Part shown: piece by piece, positions 25,001 through 31,482 of the stretch
Numbering within the stretch: position 1 is the first letter of the stretch
How the letters are laid out: each line of letters begins with the position of its first letter
Source of the DNA: Kiritimatiellia bacterium
GTDB taxonomy: Bacteria > Verrucomicrobiota > Kiritimatiellia > RFP12 > UBA1067
Length of the DNA: 34,192 bases
Direction of reading: 5' to 3'
Assembly (NCBI GenBank): GCA_024694365.1
Contig: JAILJX010000016.1
Span: forward strand, 1 to 34,192
Made by a program: the position numbers and the translations under genes
The notes under the pieces: model-generated
What the model was told of the DNA's origin: nothing
Databases searched by the model: none
Seen by the model: only the letters and a program-made list of their open reading frames with translations

Positions 25001-25751
25001 CCAGTCCGGATTCCCCAATGCGTCGTCCGTCACGATCGACGGCACGATCTGGCTTTGGTTCACGGAAGGAGAGATAGCATTCGGCGGTAATTTTGCAGCG
25101 TGGACTGCCTCCGGCAACCATGGAATCAACTTGCCGGAAGGCGTCTCTGGAGTGACGCTTACTCTTGGTGGTGGAAATGGAACCGTCAACATGTCGAGAG
25201 GTTATGTTCATCCCAAATGGCATTCATTCTATAAGCCATATGTCCAAAACGGAAACGGCTGGATTGGGGGGACAGACAAGTTTGCCATCCGCAAGATCGG
25301 GACTGGCGATATGGGCATTCTCGGCGTAGACGAACTATATAACCTTTCACTGGAGGGAGGAGTCTCCACAATTGATGTGAACTTGTGGTCGCATCTGAGC
25401 CTCACGGTCAAGGACGGCGCGACGCTGAACTTGACTGGAGCACGCACCGTCGCCACTGCCGACTTCAAGTCCGGCTCGACGCTATGCTCCACTTACTACG
25501 ACGGTGGGGTGAATCTCTTGACCGTCACTGGCGCGGCTACGCTGGACGGAGTGACGCTGACAGCCACGGGAACAACGCCCTCGACAGATACGACGTATAC
25601 CGTTCTTTCTGCGGGTTCGCTTTCCGGCACTGCGACATCCGGAATCGCAGATCCCGACACGACCGACAAGAAGGTATGGAAGGCTCTCGTCGGGTCTTCG
25701 GCGCTTACGCTCAAGTACTACAAGCAGCCTATTATGATCATAGTCAAATAA
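22002..25751 (+). CDS. Giant secreted beta-solenoid surface protein, paralog of the gene at 13975
   Basis: This is a 1249-residue protein with signal peptide MKTSVVKYIVSFTAGMLFALGAKA, which aligns with that of the other giant protein (MKTS...K..VS......A.GAKA). I chose the ATG at 22002 for that reason and because GAGGGA lies 7 bp before it. The body is Gly/Thr/Asn-rich beta-helix repeat ('GTLNISGTGKVITPANVMLG', 'MTGGILEAKSWLSLSRG'). Three WxxxxxGxWxxxxNW modules open blocks: near residue 32, at W618 and at W842. There is no barrel, LPxTG or PEP-CTERM signal. The C-terminus is KYYKQPIMIIVK, again a short hydrophobic tail ending in Lys. From about 22,800 onward codons seem more C/G-rich than before it. 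The role is unknown; surface attachment is assumed. Confidence 0.85.
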   Translation: MKTSVVKYIVSFTAGMLFALGAKADRTWTGESTESTKYWSDAENWSGSDGTRFVNTNTAPTIYFSELSSIANILRIDCGTADSPVVFTTGNTDDRTKGLSMDEGSGNAIIGMGSNAVLKVDGGAYTFANDLVAGSATGKTGTLIINKGKVASRYWTVLCGYAEGSVGNIIVNDGELAVGTGNGRLVIGQFNGSTAVFTQTGGTVTSEQGEAALEMACGTANATYNLSGGSYTATGNAWIGCGTGTEGAKVNVSDGTLTITGNALVGKGSGSKGDITISGGRMVVNGEFWLGSGANATATVNMTGGILEAKSWLSLSRGSASVSGISSTFNLSGGAVTNTVQHVSIGSFQAPDSTATFNVSGGELYAANDIYVGENHNGTLNISGTGKVITPANVMLGRFYNNGALNLNGGSLSALAITRGTSTGTTTLTFNGGTFNRTGSTTEIIASAIPVTIGANGGTIDIGDSDATIAAAISGTGTLTKSGSGALTLSGTYVGGLSVAEGAGSVTTPGNDTVSAGTTVFLASGATGSAATTDISGKTIVIESNGHISLTNVVLSISAVVTEQRLFDVASFKLLGSTVSAGTDVSSYFTVSGATAAPTIVYKDGAIYAVADLTENKWTATEAGAWSDENNWSKQSVPTEYSQVVFESDAVVTCSGTATTKNWLKLVIRNGATVEFRNTDDTTFPAWEIDTGSIEGTGTIVLTHCGLNATSDVAIPSTISLVIQNTTSTTADGYDCWLTADDDCTLTIAGGVTVKNFMVTNGSVVFDGSVAFDSGARLCIATGTTTFNGAVTCAGTASLEKASAASVAKGEGSTFTQPTVGSSHVDAAIASLYSVDTSVNYWVGGESGNWNVDKNWNYGVPAESGTARFDSAATIYLDGNKTVASVVVNASVMFSSTDLNTVHPRIYIHDVDGTGTIRLNHVGFEGNGGDYRIGSASDNALTLEFVSTTTDSWLTNVNAYAPITGAGYIVLYEGAKLYGDNSAFTGTLKKGDVDARFMTPQSGFPNASSVTIDGTIWLWFTEGEIAFGGNFAAWTASGNHGINLPEGVSGVTLTLGGGNGTVNMSRGYVHPKWHSFYKPYVQNGNGWIGGTDKFAIRKIGTGDMGILGVDELYNLSLEGGVSTIDVNLWSHLSLTVKDGATLNLTGARTVATADFKSGSTLCSTYYDGGVNLLTVTGAATLDGVTLTATGTTPSTDTTYTVLSAGSLSGTATSGIADPDTTDKKVWKALVGSSALTLKYYKQPIMIIVK

Positions 25752-25798
25752 ACCCGATTTCCCTTGGTGTGCGGCTGGCTTTTCCCGGCTTGCCGGCC

Positions 25799-25826
25799 AG
25801 CGCCGCGTTTCCCGCGGCGCTTTTTT
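25799..25826 (+). terminator. Intrinsic terminator after the second giant surface protein
   Basis: A perfect 9-bp stem, AGCGCCGCG (25799-25807) with CGCGGCGCT (25813-25821), loop TTTCC, ends in six T (25821-25826). GCTGGC/GCCAGC (25774-25779 with 25796-25801) upstream can form a competing hairpin that takes up the first bases of the stem. Sequence and layout resemble the terminator at 19105. Confidence 0.92.
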
Positions 25827-25861
25827 CGTGTGCGGACGACACAATGATGCAATGGCGCCAC

Positions 25862-25891
25862 TTGCCGCGGACAGCCGCTATATGATATAAT
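25862..25891 (+). promoter_or_regulatory. Promoter of the PAS-protein operon, nearly leaderless
   Basis: TTGCCG (25862-25867), an 18-bp spacer and TATAAT (25886-25891) with TGA in front. The ATG at 25902 is 10 bases after the -10 box, so the leader would be 3-4 nt or none. Confidence 0.78.
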
Positions 25892-25901
25892 ATATCCCTA
25901 T

Positions 25902-26624
25902 ATGGCACCTTTGTTCATCCCGCGCGACAGAAAGTCGTTGTTCCGCCAGTTCCTGGCGGGCATGTACGATGCCGTCGTGATCACAGATCCGAACGGCCAC
26001 ATACTCGAAATCAACCCGCGAGCCGAAGAGCATTTCGGCCATATGCAGGATGAGGTTCTGGACAAGCCTATCTCCTTCCTTATCCCCGGGCTTGCGCCGG
26101 AGATCGTTCAGAGAATCCGCAAAGGCCTGGAAGACGACCGCCATATGATGATCGACGCGAACGGGCTCAACAAGAACGGCTCCAAGTTCGCCTGCGAGGT
26201 GACGGTTTCCGTCATCGACCTCATCAATCCGGGCGATCTCGTCTTCACGGTGCGCAACGTCGAGCGCAGGCGTGCGACGCGCGACATGCTCCGTGCAAAG
26301 GAGAGCGCCTTTGAGATGGCCCCGTCCGCTCTTTTCTGCTGTGCGCCCGACGGACGATTCACCTACGTGAACCGCGCTTTCGTCGACATGTTCGATCTCG
26401 AGAACGAGGAAGCGGCCGCCAGGCACGTGTTCGCCGAGTTGATGTCCGACGACCCTCTGCCCGCCAACTTCGCGAAGGCGCTCGAGGGGGAAAAGTCCGT
26501 CGTAGGCATCGTCGCGGAATCCGACGAGGGCGACGGCGCGGAGGAGGAGATCGAGATCGTTCTCGCCCCCAACCGCCAGGGCCGCAAGATCAAAGGCGTC
26601 GTCGGCAGCGTCACGAAGGTTTGA
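25902..26624 (+). CDS. Two-PAS-domain protein without an output domain
   Basis: The 240-residue cytosolic protein has two PAS sensor domains in a row. The first (about 15-125) contains MYDAVVITDPNGHILEINPRAEEHFG, FLIPGL and a beta sheet ending FTVRNVERRR. The second (about 135-235) contains APSALFCCAPDGRFTYVNRAFVDMF and ends in VVGSVTKV. No kinase, GGDEF, EAL, AAA+ or helix-turn-helix region follows, so any signal must pass to another protein. Adjacent Cys residues (FCC) in PAS2 could be redox- or ligand-related. The next gene begins 1 bp after its stop. The partner is not evident here. Confidence 0.85.
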   Translation: MAPLFIPRDRKSLFRQFLAGMYDAVVITDPNGHILEINPRAEEHFGHMQDEVLDKPISFLIPGLAPEIVQRIRKGLEDDRHMMIDANGLNKNGSKFACEVTVSVIDLINPGDLVFTVRNVERRRATRDMLRAKESAFEMAPSALFCCAPDGRFTYVNRAFVDMFDLENEEAAARHVFAELMSDDPLPANFAKALEGEKSVVGIVAESDEGDGAEEEIEIVLAPNRQGRKIKGVVGSVTKV

Positions 26625-26625
26625 C

Positions 26626-27546
26626 ATGGCCGGTCGCGCGTCTCCACGCCATGCGGCGGGAATGAACTCCCTCGCCGTGAACAAGGCGGACCCCAAGGTT
26701 CTCCAGGACTTTCTCGCGCAGAAATTCTCCCTTTCGCGCCGCACGGCGAAAGCCATGATAGACGGCAGAAGCGTTTGGGTGAACCGCACTTGCGTGTGGA
26801 TCGCGAAATATGCGCTCAACACGGGCGACGTGGTCGAGGTCCCTTCCGCCGTCGTAAAGGGTGCGCAGAGGCAGTCCTCGTCCGGCAAGGTTGCGGAAGG
26901 GGCCGCGAGCCGCCAGACGAAGCGGCATGTCCGGGTGTTGTGGAGCGGCGACAGCTATCTCGTCTGCGACAAGCCCGCAGGGCTCGTGAGCTGCGACGAC
27001 CCCAAGAGCGTCGAGGCGATATTGCGCGAGCAGGAGAAGATTCCCACTCTCGAGGCTGTCCACAGGCTTGACCGTGACACGACAGGGTGCCTGATGTTCG
27101 CGAAGAACCATGCGGCGCTCGAGGCGGCGATAGAGGTTTTCAAGACGCACAAGGTTTCCAAGACGTACCACGCGATCGTCGCAGGGTCGTTCAAGTTCGC
27201 CCATCAGACGATCGATGCGCCTCTTGACGGACAGAACGCCGTTTCGCGCGTGACGAGAGAGGCGGCGGGGCCGGATGCGAGCTTTCTGCGCGTCAGGATC
27301 GAGACGGGGCGCACGAACCAGATACGCCGCCATTTGGCGTCCATCCGTTTTCCGGTGATAGGCGACAGGGTTTTCGGGCTGAAAAGCGCGCGCGACCCGC
27401 GTCTTATGCAGGTGCCGCGCCAGATGCTGCATGCGTCCACGCTTCAGCTGCCGGATCCGCTTAACGCAAAGTCCGAGATCAAGGTCCATTCTCCTCTCCC
27501 CGCCGATTTCCGCGCGGCGCTGAAACTCTTCGGCATGGGGAAGTAG
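26626..27546 (+). CDS. RluA-family pseudouridine synthase
   Basis: Enzymes of this family turn specific uridines of 23S rRNA or tRNA into pseudouridine. The protein is 306 residues, typical of the family. Residues ~22-75 form an S4-like RNA-binding domain (FLAQKFSLSRRTAKAMIDGRSVWVN). The catalytic motif is AVHRLDRDTTG with Asp149. YLVCDKPAGLVS, SKTYHAIVAG, RIETGRTNQIRRHLASI and GDRVFG follow in the usual order. Which base it modifies (RluC, RluD or other) cannot be told from sequence alone. A basic Ser/Gln-rich linker (about 78-102) separates the domains. Translation is probably coupled to the PAS gene. Confidence 0.92.
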   Translation: MAGRASPRHAAGMNSLAVNKADPKVLQDFLAQKFSLSRRTAKAMIDGRSVWVNRTCVWIAKYALNTGDVVEVPSAVVKGAQRQSSSGKVAEGAASRQTKRHVRVLWSGDSYLVCDKPAGLVSCDDPKSVEAILREQEKIPTLEAVHRLDRDTTGCLMFAKNHAALEAAIEVFKTHKVSKTYHAIVAGSFKFAHQTIDAPLDGQNAVSRVTREAAGPDASFLRVRIETGRTNQIRRHLASIRFPVIGDRVFGLKSARDPRLMQVPRQMLHASTLQLPDPLNAKSEIKVHSPLPADFRAALKLFGMGK

Positions 27547-27583
27547 CGGGCCTCGCCGGACGTACAAACGAAAGGGGCGCATC

Positions 27584-29908
27584 ATGAAATCGATATTTGC
27601 GGCGCTGCTCGCGGTTGCGCTTGCATTGCCGTTCCGGGCGCAAGCCGGATCGACGACCCGGTATGCGATGAGTGTCGGCGACACTCGCATGCTGTACACC
27701 AACGCGGGCGGGAAGACCGTAACATCCGCGGTATGGACCTCGTCGGACGTTTCGTCCGTAAGAATAACCTCCCAGGGATATTCCAGCTGCAGGATCGAGG
27801 TCGTCGCGTACAAAAGTTCCACGCCGGTACTCATCCACTGCCAGTATTACTACGTGGTGCTGCGTGACGGAAGATGGGGATACACGTTGAGCGACTATAC
27901 CGACTACGAAATAGCGGTGTCGCAGCCGTCCGGGGGGTCGTCTCCAAGCGTCTCAGGCGTGAAATATTCGGTTTCGGGCGGCACGCTGACAAAAGTCTCG
28001 CCGAACGGCGCGACGTCGGCGTCGGTGCCGGCAGGAGTCACGAGGATAGGCGAAGGGGCGTTCAGGGACTGCGCCACGCTGCGCAAAATCACAATCCACG
28101 GCGGAGTGACGGAAATCGGGGATTGCGCCTTCGAGGGATGCAGGAATCTAACGGATGTCGCCATCCCCGCCTCCGTCCGGACCATCGGCTACGGCGCGTT
28201 CAAGGGCTGCACTTCGCTCGCTTCGTTCGAAGTGGCCTCGAACAACGCAACATACGAGGTGAAGAACGGCCTCCTCTGCCGCAAGGACGGAACGCTTGTC
28301 GTGGAATGTCCCGCAGGCTTCTCCGGCACGGCCGTCGTTCCGGAAGGGGTGAAGGCGATCGAGCGGTGCGCGTTCTACGGGTGCGGCAAACTGACGGAGG
28401 TGTTGCTTCCCGGCGGACTGGAAGAAATAAGAGCCGATGCGTTCAGGCTCTGCAGCAGCCTGGCCACCCCCGTCTTCCCGGGGTCGCTCTCAATCTTGGG
28501 TTCCGGCTCGTTTATGGGATGCGACGGCCTTGTCTATATCAAGATTCCGGGTGGAGTTGCCGAAATCGGGGGCTCGGCGTTCTACTCGTGCGACTCGCTG
28601 GAGTCCGTCTATGTCGTCGATGGGGTGAAGTCTATAGGCATGCAGGCGTTCCGGTATTGCGGTAAACTCTCGAGCATACGGCTGCCGGACAGCATCGAGT
28701 CCGTCGGGACCGACGTGTTCGACGGATGCGCCGACTCTCTCTTCGACAAGACTGCAATCCCCGGTCTGACTCTTGTCGACGGATGGGCGATCGAGGATGA
28801 TAATGCTTGCCCCGCAAAACTGGACCTTTCGTCCGCGCGTGGCGTGGCCGATCGGGCACTGTACGGGAATGAAACGCTCGAGGAGCTCGTTGTCCCGGCT
28901 GGATTTGCGGGGATTGGTTCGAGCGCTTTCCGCAAATGCTCCAGGCTTTCCGCGGTGACGTTCGGCGGCGGATTGGGAAGACTTGGCCAGAACGCTTTCG
29001 CAGATTCGCCCCTGAAGACCGCGAAAGTGGCTCGTGGCGAGACCGATCGGATCAAAGCTCTTCTCGGGAGCAGCGGCTGCGACACCTCCCAACTTGCTTT
29101 CATCGAGCCGGAACTCCCGTCGTACAGGATAAATTTCTGCCGCAACGAGGCTAGCGATTCGAAGAAAGCCCTGTACGCGTTCGACCATGGAGTCTCCACT
29201 TCGCTTCCCACCATCGCGGAACTGGGCTGGGCGCGCCGCGGTTTCGTGTTCAAGGGTTGGGCGACCAGTGCCGCGAACGCGGCTGCGGGCAAGGTGTGGA
29301 AGAAGGACGGCGCTGCCGTTAAGGCGGCGACCGATGCCGGGAAGACGCTGGATGTATATGCGGTATGGGCGCTCAAGGAAGGGTTTTACGCGATCAGGTT
29401 CATAAGAAACGACGGCTCCGGGACATGGAGAACCGTCGGCTTCCCGTTCGGAACGAAGACCAGGATGCCGTCTGTCGGCAACGGTCTTGGGTGGGCCAGG
29501 CGCGGCTACGATTTCATGGGGTGGGAGACCACGCCGAAAAACGCCGGCGACAACGGACGCGCAAGTGCGTGGAAGGGCGACTGGGCCTTTGTCGCCGAGC
29601 CCGTGCAGGCCGGCGAGACGCTTACGGTCTATGCCAGATGGCGGCTCAAGGACGGGTACTACCAGATACGCTTCAACAAAAACGACGGCTCGGGCAGATG
29701 GCGCTCTCTTGGCTACCGGTATGGCACGCAGACTTCGCTGCCGACGCTCAAGGCTCTCGGATGGACGCGGAGCGGCGCCGTTTTTGCGGGGTGGGGGTCG
29801 AGCAGGGCGAACGCGGCCTCCGGGAAGGTCTGGAAGAGCGACGGGGCGCGCGTCGAACGCGCGGCCTCGCCGGGCGCGACACTGAGCGTCTACGCAATCT
29901 GGGAATGA
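27584..29908 (+). CDS. Secreted BspA-type LRR protein with three Flg_new repeats
   Basis: This is a 774-residue surface or secreted protein. A signal peptide (MKSIFAALLAVALALPFRAQA) leads to an Ig-like segment (about 25-115, 'VGDTRMLYTNAGGKTVTSAVWTSSD', Big2-like). A PSGGSSPS linker and LRR_5/BspA leucine-rich repeats (about 125-500; pattern 'VTxIGxxAFxxCxxLxxVxIPxSV') follow. The end is three ~85-residue Listeria-Bacteroides (Flg_new) repeats starting near 514, 601 and 691, each with 'xIxFxxN...GWARRGxxFxGW...WKxD...TLxVYAxW'. Such proteins often act in adhesion. It lacks the hydrophobic-Lys tail of the two giant proteins. A GAAAGGGG site precedes the ATG, 37 bp after the pseudouridine synthase gene. 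Confidence 0.9.
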   Translation: MKSIFAALLAVALALPFRAQAGSTTRYAMSVGDTRMLYTNAGGKTVTSAVWTSSDVSSVRITSQGYSSCRIEVVAYKSSTPVLIHCQYYYVVLRDGRWGYTLSDYTDYEIAVSQPSGGSSPSVSGVKYSVSGGTLTKVSPNGATSASVPAGVTRIGEGAFRDCATLRKITIHGGVTEIGDCAFEGCRNLTDVAIPASVRTIGYGAFKGCTSLASFEVASNNATYEVKNGLLCRKDGTLVVECPAGFSGTAVVPEGVKAIERCAFYGCGKLTEVLLPGGLEEIRADAFRLCSSLATPVFPGSLSILGSGSFMGCDGLVYIKIPGGVAEIGGSAFYSCDSLESVYVVDGVKSIGMQAFRYCGKLSSIRLPDSIESVGTDVFDGCADSLFDKTAIPGLTLVDGWAIEDDNACPAKLDLSSARGVADRALYGNETLEELVVPAGFAGIGSSAFRKCSRLSAVTFGGGLGRLGQNAFADSPLKTAKVARGETDRIKALLGSSGCDTSQLAFIEPELPSYRINFCRNEASDSKKALYAFDHGVSTSLPTIAELGWARRGFVFKGWATSAANAAAGKVWKKDGAAVKAATDAGKTLDVYAVWALKEGFYAIRFIRNDGSGTWRTVGFPFGTKTRMPSVGNGLGWARRGYDFMGWETTPKNAGDNGRASAWKGDWAFVAEPVQAGETLTVYARWRLKDGYYQIRFNKNDGSGRWRSLGYRYGTQTSLPTLKALGWTRSGAVFAGWGSSRANAASGKVWKSDGARVERAASPGATLSVYAIWE

Positions 29909-29944
29909 CGGCAAGCGGTTTCGGGCGCAATGATGAAATACCGC

Positions 29945-29974
29945 TTGAAAGAACCGCGGGCGTTGTGCTATAAT
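29945..29974 (+). promoter_or_regulatory. Sigma-70 promoter of the lipoprotein gene
   Basis: TTGAAA (29945-29950), an 18-bp spacer and TATAAT (29969-29974) with TGC in front. The -35 overlaps the right arm of an inverted repeat CAAGCGGT/ACCGCTTG (29912-29919 with 29940-29947), a possible operator. In the leader, CAAGGC/GCCTTG (29988-29993 with 29999-30004) can form a small hairpin. The leader is about 60 nt. Confidence 0.8.
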
Positions 29975-30042
29975 TTTCACTGTGGGGCAAGGCTGTGTGC
30001 CTTGTTTGGCAAAAGTACAAAAAAAACGAAAGGCGGAATACA

Positions 30043-30393
30043 ATGAAAAAACTCATCATGCATTTCTTGGCGGTCGCGTCTGTTGCGTTGCTGCTTGCAG
30101 GCTGCAACGGACCGGATGACGTCGCTGTCAGGTTCTACGAGAAGCTTGCGGACGGCAAGGCCCAGGAGGCTGCAGAGCTCGCTACCGGAGAAGCTTCTGG
30201 TCTAGTGGCTGCCTTTGGCGGTGGCGCCGCCAAGGAGCTGAAGGGCGCGTCTTTCAAGGCGGTGGATACGAAGATCGATGGCGATAAAGCCAAGGTAAAG
30301 GTTGAGGTGACCAAGGACGGCAAGACTGACACTGAAGAAGTGGATCTCGTCAAAGAAAACGGCGAATGGAAAGTTGTCATCGATAAGAAATAA
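30043..30393 (+). CDS. Small lipoprotein, DUF4878-like
   Basis: The 116-residue protein has a lipoprotein signal peptide with lipobox LLAGC (lipidated Cys22 in MKKLIMHFLAVASVALLLAGC). The mature part ('PDDVAVRFYEKLADGKAQEAAELATG ... DTKIDGDKAKVKVEVTKDGKTDTEEVDLVKENGEWKVVIDKK') looks like the NTF2-like DUF4878 fold seen in many small envelope lipoproteins. The function is unknown. The ATG follows AAAGGCGG. The next gene starts 1 bp after its stop. Confidence 0.82.
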   Translation: MKKLIMHFLAVASVALLLAGCNGPDDVAVRFYEKLADGKAQEAAELATGEASGLVAAFGGGAAKELKGASFKAVDTKIDGDKAKVKVEVTKDGKTDTEEVDLVKENGEWKVVIDKK

Positions 30394-30394
30394 T

Positions 30395-31033
30395 ATGCGC
30401 CCGCTGCATAGCATCCGCCTGGCGGCGCTTGTCTTCAGTGTCGTCGGGGCGGTTGTCGCGCAAGACTCGCAATGGCGGCAATCCCCTCCTTTGGGGATTG
30501 CCGTCGGCGATTTGGTGTTCAGAAAGGGGGAGGGAACGTGGACTCCCTATTTCATAGGCGTATCAACGAGAGAAAAGCGCTTTTCGCACGTCGGCATCGT
30601 CGATTCGGCGAAAGACGGAAAGGTCGTGATATTGCATGCGGACGCCGACGACAGCACCGGAATAGGATGCGTGCGCAAAGAAAACTGGTCCGGCTTTTTC
30701 GCCGAGGCGCTTGAGGGCGCCGTGTACAGATATGACGGCTCCGCCCAAACGGCCGTGCGCTTTGCCGAAGAGGGGCGCACAAAGCTTGGCACGCCGTTTG
30801 ACAGGGCTTTTGACATGTCCACGCCTGACAAACTCTACTGCACGGAGTATGTGCGCGGAGCCTTGAACGCCGCCGCCGGCAAAGAGCTTGTTGGATGCAC
30901 CATAGTTTCCGGCAAGCCTTTTGTGGCGATAGACGACATCTACCATCATGATTTCACGAAAATCTGGGATTCTGAAACGTCGGCCGGGAATGTTGCCGCA
31001 AGAAGCGGTCTGCCGGAAAACGGGTCGCGTTGA
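30395..31033 (+). CDS. Exported YiiX/YebB-like (permuted NlpC/P60) cysteine hydrolase
   Basis: This is a 212-residue protein with a signal peptide (MRPLHSIRLAALVFSVVGAVVAQ). The mature part has the circularly permuted papain-like layout: GDLVFRKGEG, then FSHVGIVD with catalytic His65, and later GTPFDRAFDMSTPDKLYCTEYV with catalytic Cys149. This order (His before Cys) is the YiiX/LRAT-type permutation. Such enzymes are amidases or peptidases of the envelope, but the substrate is unknown. I chose the ATG at 30395 because it gives the complete signal peptide; no clear ribosome-binding site is present, so it is probably coupled to the lipoprotein gene. Shared expression with a lipoprotein fits an envelope role. 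Confidence 0.82.
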   Translation: MRPLHSIRLAALVFSVVGAVVAQDSQWRQSPPLGIAVGDLVFRKGEGTWTPYFIGVSTREKRFSHVGIVDSAKDGKVVILHADADDSTGIGCVRKENWSGFFAEALEGAVYRYDGSAQTAVRFAEEGRTKLGTPFDRAFDMSTPDKLYCTEYVRGALNAAAGKELVGCTIVSGKPFVAIDDIYHHDFTKIWDSETSAGNVAARSGLPENGSR

Positions 31034-31065
31034 ACAACAATCCGCGCGCAAGCACAGAGAGGAAA

Positions 31066-31074
31066 TGGTATAAT
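31066..31074 (+). promoter_or_regulatory. Extended -10 promoter of the HIT gene, predicted leaderless
   Basis: TGG-TATAAT (31066-31074) ends 6 bases before the ATG at 31081, so transcription should begin at or next to the start codon. There is no convincing -35 hexamer, as is usual for strong extended -10 promoters. No Shine-Dalgarno sequence could fit in such an RNA. Confidence 0.7.
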
Positions 31075-31080
31075 ACCGTC

Positions 31081-31482
31081 ATGAAGAACAACTGCATTTT
31101 CTGCGCCATCGCCGAAGGCGAGATACCTTCCTTCAAAATATACGAGGATGAGCTCGTTCTGGCCTATCTTGACATCAACCCGTTTTCCGCGGGCCATGCG
31201 CTCGTGATACCTAAAGCCCACTCCGAGGGGCTCTTGGACACGTCCGACGAGACTCTCGCGGCCATAATCGCCCGCGTCAAAAAGGTCGCCGCCCACATCA
31301 AGACGGCGCTGCCCTGCGACGGATTCAACATCATGCAGAACAACGGCGAAGCGGCCGGGCAGACCGTTCGCCACGTCCATTTCCACATAATTCCGCGCAT
31401 GGCGGGCGATCCTCTCTCGTTCGAGAACCGCAAGGGCGACATGGACGCGCTCAAGGCGCTCGCGGCGCGCCTGGCGATGTGA
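31081..31482 (+). CDS. HIT-family nucleotide hydrolase (HinT-like)
   Basis: HIT proteins hydrolyse nucleoside phosphoramidates or dinucleotides. The 133-residue protein begins NCIFCAIAEGEIPSFKIYED (Cys5/Cys8, often zinc-binding with other His), contains LAYLDINPFSAGHALVIPK, and has the HxHxH active site at His98-Val-His100-Phe-His102 (HVHFHIIPR). Its length is usual. The start is set by alignment (MKNNCIFC) and by the -10 box directly before it. Its end overlaps the helicase start by 4 bp, so the two are in one transcript. Confidence 0.93.
   Translation: MKNNCIFCAIAEGEIPSFKIYEDELVLAYLDINPFSAGHALVIPKAHSEGLLDTSDETLAAIIARVKKVAAHIKTALPCDGFNIMQNNGEAAGQTVRHVHFHIIPRMAGDPLSFENRKGDMDALKALAARLAM

Noticed and set aside
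29909..29950. Inverted repeat after the LRR gene as a terminator
   Set aside because: The stem CAAGCGGT/ACCGCTTG has a long 20-base loop and no T-tract, and it overlaps the next -35 box.
30986..31050. -35 box TTGAAC at 31030 for the HIT gene
   Set aside because: The spacer to the -10 would be 33 bp; an extended -10 without a -35 explains the site better.
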